From Myxococcales bacterium (lineage in GTDB: Bacteria > Myxococcota > Polyangia > Fen-1088): a stretch of DNA of 8,874 nucleotides. Within the stretch, counting starts at the first letter, position 1. Every line of letters begins with the position of its first letter. Below the pieces are notes generated by a model that was not told where the DNA came from, did not search any database, and saw nothing but the letters and a program-made list of their open reading frames with translations. This document shows positions 1 to 7,708 of this stretch, one piece after another. A program made the translations under genes and the position numbers. The stretch covers positions 7,588 to 16,461 of the forward strand of contig PMLH01000403.1 of assembly GCA_003159055.1 (NCBI GenBank), in the 5' to 3' direction.

Positions 1-1
1 G

Positions 2-1044
<1,043 letters not shown>

Positions 1045-1048
<4 letters not shown>

Positions 1049-1467
1049 AGGTCTTCGACAGTACTCTGGCGCGACTCGAGCGAGCCCTCGATGTGCGCCT
1101 CGTGCGAGAGAATGTGCTCGCCGCCAACGTAGCCAACGTCGACACGCCCGGCTTCCGTCCCAAGGACGTCGACTTCACCGCCACCATGGCAGCGATCGAG
1201 GGATCGGCCCACAGCGACGGCGGCGTCGCGCAGCCGACGCTGCCCACGGCGGGTCAAGTCGAATCACAGCAGACTGGAATCTCGGCCAAGGATTTGCCCA
1301 TCGTGGACGTGCCCGCTGGTGGCGCGACCTTCGACGGCAACACCGTCGATCTGGACCGAACCATGGTCGCGATGGCGGAAAACGCCCTTCAGTATGGCGC
1401 CAGTGCGCGCGCAGCCGGCAAGAAGCTGGCCATTTTGCGCTACGTGGCTTCCGACGGAAACGGATAA
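1045..1467 (+). CDS. flgB: Flagellar proximal rod protein FlgB
   Basis: FlgB builds the most proximal part of the flagellar rod above the MS-ring and is exported by the flagellar type III system without a cleaved signal. The 140-residue product is of normal family length. It shows the N-terminal rod/hook signature [20 protein letters not shown] at about 25-44 and the C-terminal block [20 protein letters not shown] at 98-117. Residues 55-90 form the usual variable middle. The frame is open further upstream, but ATG 1045 is chosen because the FlgB N-terminal helix starts there, GGGAGAG lies 8 nt upstream (1030-1036), and the ATG overlaps the activator stop by 4 bp. First structural gene of the operon. 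Confidence 0.96.
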
Positions 1468-1483
1468 CGAGAGAGAGGTAGTC

Positions 1484-1912
1484 ATGGACTTCTTAACTGC
1501 ATTGCACGTCAGTGGCTCGGGCCTTTCGGCCGAGCGAACCCGAGTCAACCTTGCGTCCTCGAATCTCGCCAATGCGGAAACCACCCGTGGCCCGAATGGC
1601 ACGCCCTACCAGCGTCTCGATCCCGTCTTCCAGTCGATCCACATTGGTGCCCAGGAAGAAGCGGCCACGGTGGGTCAGTCGCCACTCGGGGTCCAGGTCT
1701 CGCAAATCGTCGCCGACCAGTCGCCGGGCAAGATGGTCTACAGCCCTGGCCATCCCGATGCCGACGCCAATGGATTCGTGACTTTCCCCAACGTCAATCC
1801 CATCAGCGAAATCGTGAATCTCCTGTCCGCCTCGCGCGCCTTCGAGGCCAACGCCACAGCGGTGGAAACCCTCAAGACGATGGCGACACGCGGCCTCGAC
1901 ATCACGAGGTAA
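1484..1912 (+). CDS. flgC: Flagellar proximal rod protein FlgC
   Basis: FlgC is a rod subunit stacked on FlgB and FliE. The 142-residue product is normal length. The rod-family N-terminal motif is at 20-33 (RVNLASSNLANAET), the FlgC-specific MVYSPGHPDADANGFVTFPN is at 84-103, and the C-terminal helix NPISEIVNLLSASRAFEANA is at 105-124. The frame extends upstream, but ATG 1484 is preceded by GAGAGG at 1473-1478 with 5-nt spacing, and it gives the expected N-terminus (MDFLTALHVSGSGL). The gap from flgB is 16 bp, the largest in the operon, and shows only this ribosome binding site. Confidence 0.96.
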   Translation: MDFLTALHVSGSGLSAERTRVNLASSNLANAETTRGPNGTPYQRLDPVFQSIHIGAQEEAATVGQSPLGVQVSQIVADQSPGKMVYSPGHPDADANGFVTFPNVNPISEIVNLLSASRAFEANATAVETLKTMATRGLDITR

Positions 1913-1918
1913 TGCATC

Positions 1919-2230
1919 GTGAACCTGCGCATCGATAGCAGCCAGATCAGCCCCGAGGCCGGCCAGGTCGACCGGCTCGACCGGACGCTGGACATGCCCA
2001 GCGGGGGCAAGGCCGAATCGTTCAAGAGCGAGCTTGGCAAAGCTATCGGCGAGGTCGACAAGCTGCAAAACGTGGCCGACGCGCAGGCCGACGCGGTCGC
2101 TCGCGGCGCAGGCAACATTCACGAGATGGCGCTGGCCCTGGAAAAGGCCGACGTGGCCATGCGACTGGCGATGCGCGTCCGCAACAAGTTGGTCGAAACC
2201 TACAACGAAATCATGCGGATGGGGATCTAG
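1919..2230 (+). CDS. fliE: Flagellar hook-basal body adaptor FliE (GTG start)
   Basis: FliE joins the MS-ring to the FlgB/FlgC rod and is among the first exported substrates. The product is 103 residues, typical for the family. The N-terminal 30 residues are variable. The conserved C-terminal helices run from about 67 to 102 (IHEMALALEKADVAMRLAMR, then VRNKLVETYNEIMRMGI), which is the FliE signature. Translation starts at GTG 1919; GAGG at 1906-1909 lies 9 nt upstream, overlapping the flgC 3' end, and there is no better in-frame ATG before the conserved part. Six bp follow flgC and three precede fliF, so translation is probably coupled. Confidence 0.94.
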   Translation: MNLRIDSSQISPEAGQVDRLDRTLDMPSGGKAESFKSELGKAIGEVDKLQNVADAQADAVARGAGNIHEMALALEKADVAMRLAMRVRNKLVETYNEIMRMGI

Positions 2231-2233
2231 TCG

Positions 2234-3802
2234 ATGGAACCAATCCTCAAGTCGATACGTGACGCCGGCAAACGTTACGCTGAGCTCAACGCTGCCACAC
2301 GCATGTTGGTCGCCGGCGTTCTTTCGCTCGCGACGGTGATCGCAGTGGTGGCGCTTATCTTCGGCACCGGTTCGACCTACCAGTACGCATTTACCAACTT
2401 GGGCCCCGAGGACGGCACCGAAGTTGCCGCGGCCCTCAAGGCAGCCGGCATTTCCTTCCGCACCGAAGCGGGCGGCAGCGCGGTTTCGGTTTCCGCATCG
2501 CAAGTCCACGAGGCGCGTCTCATGCTGGCAGCGCAGGGCCTCCCCCGCGGCGGCGGCGTCGGCTTCGAGCTCTTCGACCGCGGCGATTTCGGTGCATCGG
2601 AATTCACGCAGCGGGTGAACCTCCGTCGAGCCACCGAGGGGGAGCTGGCGCGTACCATTTCGCGCCTGCAGGCTGTCCGCTCGGCACGCGTGCACCTCAC
2701 CTTGCCGGAAAAGGGTCTTTACCGCGACGATGATCGCCACGCTTCCGCCGCCGTGGTGCTCAACCTGCACCCCGGCCGCAACATGCAAGAGCGCGAGCTC
2801 TCCGGCGTTCGCCACTTGGTCGCCTCGGCCGTCGCAGGCCTCAACCCCGACTCCGTGACCGTCGTCGACCAACGTGGCACCGTGCTTTCGGGCGACATTT
2901 CTGGCTCGGCCAAGATGGCCAAGGAGCAACGAGACATCGAATCCTCTCTGGAACAGCGGATCACCGATCTGCTGGAACCTGCGGTCGGGCACGGCGCCGT
3001 GGTCGCCAAGGTGACCGCCACGCTCGACACGACCGAAATCGAAACCACCCAAGACTCCTACGATCCGGATTCGGCTACCGTCCGCAGCGGGCACAAGACC
3101 ACCGAGACCGTGAGCAGCGACGGCACTACCGGCCAGGGCGTTGCCGGTGCGGCCGCCAACCAGCCGGTCGCCGCGGTCCCAGGCGGCGGCTCCGGCTCAG
3201 CACGCACGCAGACCGCTCGCGACGACGAGGTCAAGAACTACGAGATTGCCAAGAAGGTCACCCGCACGGTCTCGCGCACACCGAGAATCGTCCGGCTGTC
3301 GGCTGCGGTCCTGGTCGACGGAAAAGACGGAAAACCGCGCCTGGAGGCCGAGGTGCGCCGTCTTTCCGACTTGGCCAAGCACGCCATCGGCTTCGACACG
3401 CAACGAGGCGACACCTTCGAAATCTCGAGTGCCCCGTTCAGCAAGACCGACGAGGGCAATATCACCATGCCATTCTGGGAGCGCAACGACCTGTGGCGAC
3501 TGGGGCGCATGATCCTGTGGGCCGTCCTGGCGACCATGGGCATGTTGCTGGTGTTCCGCGTCTACCGGCGAGCGACGTCCGCCCTGTCGATGATCAAGCC
3601 CGGCGCGCGGGTCGGTGACGTGCAGATGCTGCTTGGGCGCGGCGAGAGCATCCCCTCCCTCAAGGCGGCGGACAGCCTGGTTCTGCGCGAGCAGGCCAAG
3701 GAATTGAGCAAGACCGATCCCAGCCGAGCTGCGCATCTCTTGCGCGCGTGGGTCGAATCCGACGCACCACGCAAGTCGAACGAATCCGCGGCAAGGAGAT
3801 AG
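2234..3802 (+). CDS. fliF: Flagellar MS-ring protein FliF
   Basis: FliF forms the MS-ring in the inner membrane, which nucleates the basal body and houses the export gate. The product is 522 residues, slightly short of the usual 530-570. An N-terminal membrane helix lies at about 24-44. The ring-building motifs RBM1 and RBM2 follow at about 48-220, including EFTQRVNLRRATEGELARTI at 123-142 and a VHLTLPEK segment at 153-160. RBM3 at about 225-400 carries a Gly/Ala/Thr-rich insertion near 292-328, as is common. A second membrane helix is at about 424-442, followed by a cytoplasmic tail. The last 30 residues (DPSRAAHLLRAWVESD at 495-510) match the FliG-binding C-terminal helix. GGGGA at 2221-2225 precedes the ATG by 8 nt. 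It is 3 bp from fliE and from fliG. Confidence 0.97.
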   Translation: MEPILKSIRDAGKRYAELNAATRMLVAGVLSLATVIAVVALIFGTGSTYQYAFTNLGPEDGTEVAAALKAAGISFRTEAGGSAVSVSASQVHEARLMLAAQGLPRGGGVGFELFDRGDFGASEFTQRVNLRRATEGELARTISRLQAVRSARVHLTLPEKGLYRDDDRHASAAVVLNLHPGRNMQERELSGVRHLVASAVAGLNPDSVTVVDQRGTVLSGDISGSAKMAKEQRDIESSLEQRITDLLEPAVGHGAVVAKVTATLDTTEIETTQDSYDPDSATVRSGHKTTETVSSDGTTGQGVAGAAANQPVAAVPGGGSGSARTQTARDDEVKNYEIAKKVTRTVSRTPRIVRLSAAVLVDGKDGKPRLEAEVRRLSDLAKHAIGFDTQRGDTFEISSAPFSKTDEGNITMPFWERNDLWRLGRMILWAVLATMGMLLVFRVYRRATSALSMIKPGARVGDVQMLLGRGESIPSLKAADSLVLREQAKELSKTDPSRAAHLLRAWVESDAPRKSNESAARR

Positions 3803-3805
3803 TCA

Positions 3806-4828
3806 ATGCCTGAAAACATCCTCATCGAGTACGCAGCTGGTCCTGGTGCCCAACGGGCGGCTGCAGTCCTCCTGGGGGTCGGCCCCGACGTCGCGGCACA
3901 GATCCTCAAGACCCTGGACGAAAGCATCGTGGAACGTATCGCCGCTGGCGCGCGCGACTTGCGCCGCGATCCATCCATCTTTCCCGCTGCGATTGACACC
4001 TTCGTCAATGCGATGACCAGCCTCACCGCCGATGCCTACGGTGCCGACGGGCTTCTGCGCGAAGCCACCGCTCGCGCGATGGGCCTCGACGTGGCCAAGC
4101 GCATCTTCGATGTGCGCCTCGAACCGGAGACTCCCGTGACCGAGACCTTTGCAGCCCTAAGTGAAGCCGACCCGGAAGCGCTCGCGATGCTTCTCGCGCG
4201 CGAGCTGCCACAGACCGCGGCTGTGGTCCTGGGACTCATGGACCGCTCGCACGCGCTGGCCGTCCTCAAACACATTCCGGTCGAACAGCGGCCGCAGATC
4301 GTGCGTAGGCTGGCTCAACTGGAATCCGTGGCGCCCGAAGTGCTGCGCGAGGTTGGACTGGGCCTTACCCAGGAGCTTTCCGCATCGGTGCCGGCCAACA
4401 CCCAACGACTCGACGGCCGCGCGGTGGCAATCGAGCTTCTGCGTGCCGTGCCCGCCGCCCAGCAATCGGACGTCGTGGGAGAGATCGAGAAGGACGATCC
4501 CGAGCTGGCCGCCAGCTTGCGAGGAAAGCTCTTCACGTTCGGCGACCTCATGAACCTCACCGACCGCGACATGCAGACGCTGATCCGCGAGATCGACATG
4601 AGCCAGCTTTCCACGGCTCTCAAGGGTGCGCCCGACGCCATCAAGTTGCGTTTCACCAAGAACATGTCTTCCCGCGCGGGGCAAATGCTGGAGGACGAAA
4701 TCGAGGCCATGGGGCCGGTCAAGTTGGCCGCCGTCGAGGCTGCCCAGGCCGAGTTGGTCAAAGTCGCATTCAGTCTGGCCGAGCAGGGCCGCATTACGAT
4801 CGTCAACCCCAACGACAAGATGGTGTAA
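3806..4828 (+). CDS. fliG: Flagellar motor switch protein FliG
   Basis: FliG is the C-ring component that binds FliF and takes torque from the stator. At 340 residues it is family length. The N-terminal FliF-binding domain is about 14-105, the middle domain about 115-200, and the C-terminal torque domain about 240-335. The torque-helix charged residues are kept or conservatively changed: K273, R290, D297, E298 and K306 align with E. coli K264, R281, D288, D289 and R297. The middle-domain EHPQR-type motif reads ELPQT at 133-137, so its histidine is leucine. An AAGGAG ribosome binding site at 3793-3798, 7 nt before the ATG, is the best in the basal-body part of the operon and suits a protein needed in many copies. 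Confidence 0.97.
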   Translation: MPENILIEYAAGPGAQRAAAVLLGVGPDVAAQILKTLDESIVERIAAGARDLRRDPSIFPAAIDTFVNAMTSLTADAYGADGLLREATARAMGLDVAKRIFDVRLEPETPVTETFAALSEADPEALAMLLARELPQTAAVVLGLMDRSHALAVLKHIPVEQRPQIVRRLAQLESVAPEVLREVGLGLTQELSASVPANTQRLDGRAVAIELLRAVPAAQQSDVVGEIEKDDPELAASLRGKLFTFGDLMNLTDRDMQTLIREIDMSQLSTALKGAPDAIKLRFTKNMSSRAGQMLEDEIEAMGPVKLAAVEAAQAELVKVAFSLAEQGRITIVNPNDKMV

Positions 4829-4831
4829 CCG

Positions 4832-5470
4832 ATGGCAACCTCGCAGGCTCTCCGGCGTCCCACATTTCTCGGCCGACTAGGCGGCGCCACCAAGGTGGAA
4901 AACGCCGCCTTCAAGACCACCAGTGGAACACGCTTCCGTCCGCCAGTCATCGCCAACGAGCCCGAGGAGGACGAAAACAACGAACGGGCTACCGCGGAGG
5001 CTATCGCCGAGGCGCAGAAGCTGGCCGCTCAGTTTACGGACAGGACCTCGTCTGCGATCGAAGTCCTGCGCGCGACCGCCGATCGCCTGGCGGCGGAGGC
5101 CCGCACCGACGCCCTTGAAATAGGCTTTCTGGTCGCTCGCCGCATCCTGGAGATGGAGCTAACTGCAAGCGCCGAACCCCTGGTCAACCTGGTGCGCACA
5201 GCAGTGCGGCGGCTGGGCGAATCGCGCAAGATCGCCATCCATCTTTCGCCATCTGATGCGCAAGCCGTCAGCGCCGCGATCGAAGCCCGCGGATCCCAGG
5301 CCGTCGCGCCGGCATCGATTTCCAAGGTCGAGATCATTCCCGATGCCTCGCTTGGCCGCGGCGACTGTCTGGTCGAGGGCGACCTGGTCACGGTCGACGG
5401 CAGGATCAACGCACGCATCGAGGAACTGCGCAGGGTACTCGACGCTGGCGGCGCGGAGAACACACCATGA
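4832..5470 (+). CDS. fliH: Flagellar export ATPase regulator FliH
   Basis: FliH is the peripheral stalk of the export ATPase complex. It dimerises, binds FliI and links it to the C-ring and FlhA. The product is 212 residues, within range. The basic N-terminus (1-40) is followed by an acidic patch EPEEDENNE at 43-51 and an Ala-rich helix (about 52-110) rich in small-residue spacing, as in the FliH/YscL stalk. The C-terminal FliI-binding domain has IHLSPSDA at 136-143 and DASLGRGDCLVEGDLVTVDG at 171-190, the clearest signature. There is no tryptophan in the N-terminus, where E. coli FliH uses W7 and W10 to bind FlhA. The ribosome site is weak, so translation probably depends on coupling with fliG 3 bp upstream. 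The stop overlaps the fliI ATG. Confidence 0.92.
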   Translation: MATSQALRRPTFLGRLGGATKVENAAFKTTSGTRFRPPVIANEPEEDENNERATAEAIAEAQKLAAQFTDRTSSAIEVLRATADRLAAEARTDALEIGFLVARRILEMELTASAEPLVNLVRTAVRRLGESRKIAIHLSPSDAQAVSAAIEARGSQAVAPASISKVEIIPDASLGRGDCLVEGDLVTVDGRINARIEELRRVLDAGGAENTP

Positions 5471-6822
5471 GTCTCGTCAATCTCAATGCCTTCAAGCGTT
5501 CCTTGTCCGAGGCGCAGTCGTGCGTCCTGGCGGGAAAGGTCACGCGTGCCTCAGGCATCGTCGTGGAGGCCGTGCTACCGCAGGTGGCAGTCGGTACCTC
5601 GTGCGAAATTCGCGTCAGCGGCGGGCGCAGCATCGCCGCCGAGGTGGTGGGATTCTCGGGCTCGAACGCCATCCTGATGCCGTTCGGCGACGTGAAAGGC
5701 ATCGGCGAAGGATGTCCGGTGATCCCGCGTGCCAGCGCTGGCGAAATCATGGTGGGGCAAAAACTGCTTGGACGGGTGGTCAACGCCGCCATGGAGCCCC
5801 TCGACACCAAGGGCGGCCTCATCCTCGATGCACGCGTGCCAATCCACGCCCCCGCTCCCCGGGCGATGAGCCGGCGACGCATCGGCCGACCGCTGGTGCT
5901 CGGCATTCGTTCCATCGATTCCTGTCTGACCTGCGGTGAAGGCCAACGCCTCGGCATCATGGCCGGCCCGGGCATCGGCAAGAGCGTGCTGCTCGGCATG
6001 CTCGCACGCAGCGCTGACGCGGATGTGATCGTGGTCGGCCTGGTCGGCGAGCGCGGACGCGAAGTGCGCGAATTCGTCGAGCGCGATCTGGGCAATGGCC
6101 TTGCGCGGTCTGTGGTGGTCGTGGCCACCGGCGACGAATCACCTTTGGTGCGCGTGCGCGCCGGCATGGCCGCAACCGCGGTGGCGGAATTCTTCCGCGA
6201 TCAGGGCAAGCGTGTGTTGTTGCTCATCGACTCGCTTTCCCGCGTCGCGATGGCCCAGCGTGAAATCGGGTTGGCCGCGGGTGAGCCGCCCACCTCGCGC
6301 GGCTATCCGCCGTCCGTGTTCGCCATGATTCCGCGCCTGGTCGAGCGCGCGGGCAACGCCGAAGGTCAGGGCAGCATCACCGCGATGTACACGGTTCTGG
6401 CGGAGGGCGACGATCTGACGGACCCGGTGGTGGATGCGTCACGGGCCTGTCTCGACGGGCACATCGTGCTTAGCCGCCATCTCGCGATGGCGGGCCACTT
6501 TCCCGCCGTCGACGTGCTTGCCAGCGTCAGCCGCGTGATGAACGACGTGGTTTCGGCGGACCATCGCACCTTGGCCCGCCGAGTGCGCGACGTGCTATCA
6601 GCCTACAAGGATGCCGCCGATTTGGTCGAAGTCGGCGCCTACGTCAGCGGAACCAACCCGCGTGTTGACGCTGCTCTTCGGTGCATCCACGATCTGAACG
6701 CATTCCTTCGCCAGGAACCCAACGAACGCTTCGCCCTCACCGAGACGCTGTCACGTTTGCGACAGGCCTTGGATGGCAAGCCACTTGCAACGACGCCCAA
6801 GCAGGAGGAACGTCGTGCCTAG
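5467..6822 (+). CDS. fliI: Flagellum-specific export ATPase FliI
   Basis: FliI is the F1-beta-like hexameric ATPase that helps unfold and deliver export substrates to the flagellar type III gate. The product is 451 residues, family length. An N-terminal beta-barrel domain is at about 18-95. Walker A AGPGIGKS is at 166-173; Pro stands where Salmonella FliI has Ser, as in injectisome ATPases. The catalytic glutamate is in GERGREV (E195). Walker B VLLLIDSLSR is at 250-259. Further FliI signatures are AMAQREIGLAAGEPPTSRGY at 261-280, RACLDGHIVLSRHLA at 326-340 and YVSGTNPRVD at 392-401. GGAG at 5455-5458 lies 8 nt before the ATG, which overlaps the fliH stop by 4 bp. The 3' end carries a candidate sigma-54 promoter and the ribosome site of the next gene. 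Confidence 0.97.
   Translation: MSLVNLNAFKRSLSEAQSCVLAGKVTRASGIVVEAVLPQVAVGTSCEIRVSGGRSIAAEVVGFSGSNAILMPFGDVKGIGEGCPVIPRASAGEIMVGQKLLGRVVNAAMEPLDTKGGLILDARVPIHAPAPRAMSRRRIGRPLVLGIRSIDSCLTCGEGQRLGIMAGPGIGKSVLLGMLARSADADVIVVGLVGERGREVREFVERDLGNGLARSVVVVATGDESPLVRVRAGMAATAVAEFFRDQGKRVLLLIDSLSRVAMAQREIGLAAGEPPTSRGYPPSVFAMIPRLVERAGNAEGQGSITAMYTVLAEGDDLTDPVVDASRACLDGHIVLSRHLAMAGHFPAVDVLASVSRVMNDVVSADHRTLARRVRDVLSAYKDAADLVEVGAYVSGTNPRVDAALRCIHDLNAFLRQEPNERFALTETLSRLRQALDGKPLATTPKQEERRA
6774..6789 (+). promoter_or_regulatory. Candidate internal sigma-54 (-24/-12) promoter in fliI 3' end
   Basis: TGGCAAGCCACTTGCA matches TGGCACG-N4-TTGCW at 11 of 12 defined positions (A for C at position 6), with exact GG-N10-GC spacing (6775-6776, 6787-6788). 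The predicted start of transcription is about 6800. That places a perfect AGGAGG (6803-6808) and the GTG start (6815) of the MotE-like gene just downstream, a sensible short leader. It would give the MotE-like and FliK-like genes their own sigma-54 input separate from the basal-body genes. Part of the match is also a GCAAG/CTTGC dyad, so coincidence is possible. Confidence 0.5.
6803..6808 (+). promoter_or_regulatory. Ribosome binding site that sets the MotE-like gene start
   Basis: AGGAGG, the perfect anti-16S complement, sits 6 nt before GTG 6815. The open frame reaches back to an ATG at 6773, but that longer start lacks such a site, lies within the fliI end and would add a basic stretch before the hydrophobic N-terminus. 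The GTG is therefore preferred, giving an 8-bp overlap with fliI. Confidence 0.8.
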
Positions 6823-7708
6823 TTTCGCGATCCCGCTCTGGCTGATTCTCGCTGCAGCAGCGGGATCTGATCCGTCGTCGCCGCCGCCCCGCGTTCGCGC
6901 AGCCACGGCCCCCTTGGAGCCAGTGGCCCCGACGGTGAAGTCGCCAACCGCGCCCCCCAACGTGAAGGGCCCCAAGCCTCCGACCGCCCCGACCGCCAAG
7001 GCCGCCAAGGCCGCTCCCGCCGGCAAGACACCGGCGACATCGCAAGAAACGCCGAGCGCGGTCGAAGAACCCGAGGAGGAAATTCCTGCCGACTCGAAGT
7101 CGAGGGGCCATCGAAAGCCGGCGCGTAAGACCACGACCGCCGACTACCCCGAGGTTCCCGAACGAAAGACCACTTGGTCGATCGATCGTTATGCTGCCGT
7201 GGTCCCGCCCGGCCTAACCCTCGCTGCCTTGCGCAGCCAACTGGCCAAGGCACAGGTTGTCCCCGCAGAGGCCAACGCTCCGATGGCCGACGGGCCCAGT
7301 GCTTCCTTGGCCGACATTGAAAGAGCGCGCGAGGCTCTGCGCCAGGAGACGGCCCGACTCGAGGCACTGCTGAAGGCGACCGGCAACTGCGGCGGCGGTG
7401 GCAGCATGCCCATTGGCGACGGACTCGCCACGCCCACCGTGGTATCGCCGACCGCCCTGCGCGAGGCACCCACCGAACAGATCGACTCCGTCTCCAAGGC
7501 TATGAAAGGCATGAAGCCGGAACAAGCGGCGGCGATGGTTGCCCGCCTGGACCGCGGCTTGGCCGCCGAAATCATGCGAAGGATGAAACCCGCCGACGCC
7601 GGCGCGGTCCTCGGACTTCTCAAGCCGGAAATGGCAGCCGAGTTGGCCACCCAGATCGCCACCCGCAAGTCGATCTACGGTAAGGACAAGAAAGGTCCTG
7701 CCAAGTGA
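6815..7708 (+). CDS. MotE-like protein: N-terminal hydrophobic segment, coiled coil, MgtE_N-like C-terminus
   Basis: The 297-residue product probably serves the flagellar motor, but its exact function is unproven. From GTG 6815 it has a short hydrophobic N-terminus (about 4-16, PLWLILAAAAG) that looks like a signal peptide or anchor although it lacks basic residues before it. A long Pro/Ala/Lys-rich disordered linker follows (about 20-130). A coiled coil is at about 163-188 (SLADIERAREALRQETARLE), then a Gly-rich hinge with the only cysteine (192), then a helical repeat domain at about 226-284 (MKGMKPEQAAAMVARLDRGL and further PxxAxxxL turns). Coil plus MgtE_N-like domain is the plan of MotE, the chaperone of MotC in rhizobia, and related proteins encoded near fliI in other phyla. 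It occupies the usual fliJ position. Its stop overlaps the next start (GTGA). Confidence 0.78.
   Translation: MPSFAIPLWLILAAAAGSDPSSPPPRVRAATAPLEPVAPTVKSPTAPPNVKGPKPPTAPTAKAAKAAPAGKTPATSQETPSAVEEPEEEIPADSKSRGHRKPARKTTTADYPEVPERKTTWSIDRYAAVVPPGLTLAALRSQLAKAQVVPAEANAPMADGPSASLADIERAREALRQETARLEALLKATGNCGGGGSMPIGDGLATPTVVSPTALREAPTEQIDSVSKAMKGMKPEQAAAMVARLDRGLAAEIMRRMKPADAGAVLGLLKPEMAAELATQIATRKSIYGKDKKGPAK

Noticed and set aside
1597..1611. TGGCACG in flgC as a sigma-54 -24 box
   Set aside because: CA instead of GC at the -12 position; no gene start follows nearby.
1493..3094. A 533-codon open frame on the - strand across flgC, fliE and fliF
   Set aside because: It lies opposite three unmistakable flagellar genes and shows no recognisable motif. 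Long antisense frames are expected in GC-rich coding DNA.
6773..6814. Longer N-terminus for the MotE-like protein from ATG 6773
   Set aside because: The AGGAGG at 6803-6808 points to GTG 6815; the added residues are basic and would bury the hydrophobic N-terminal segment.
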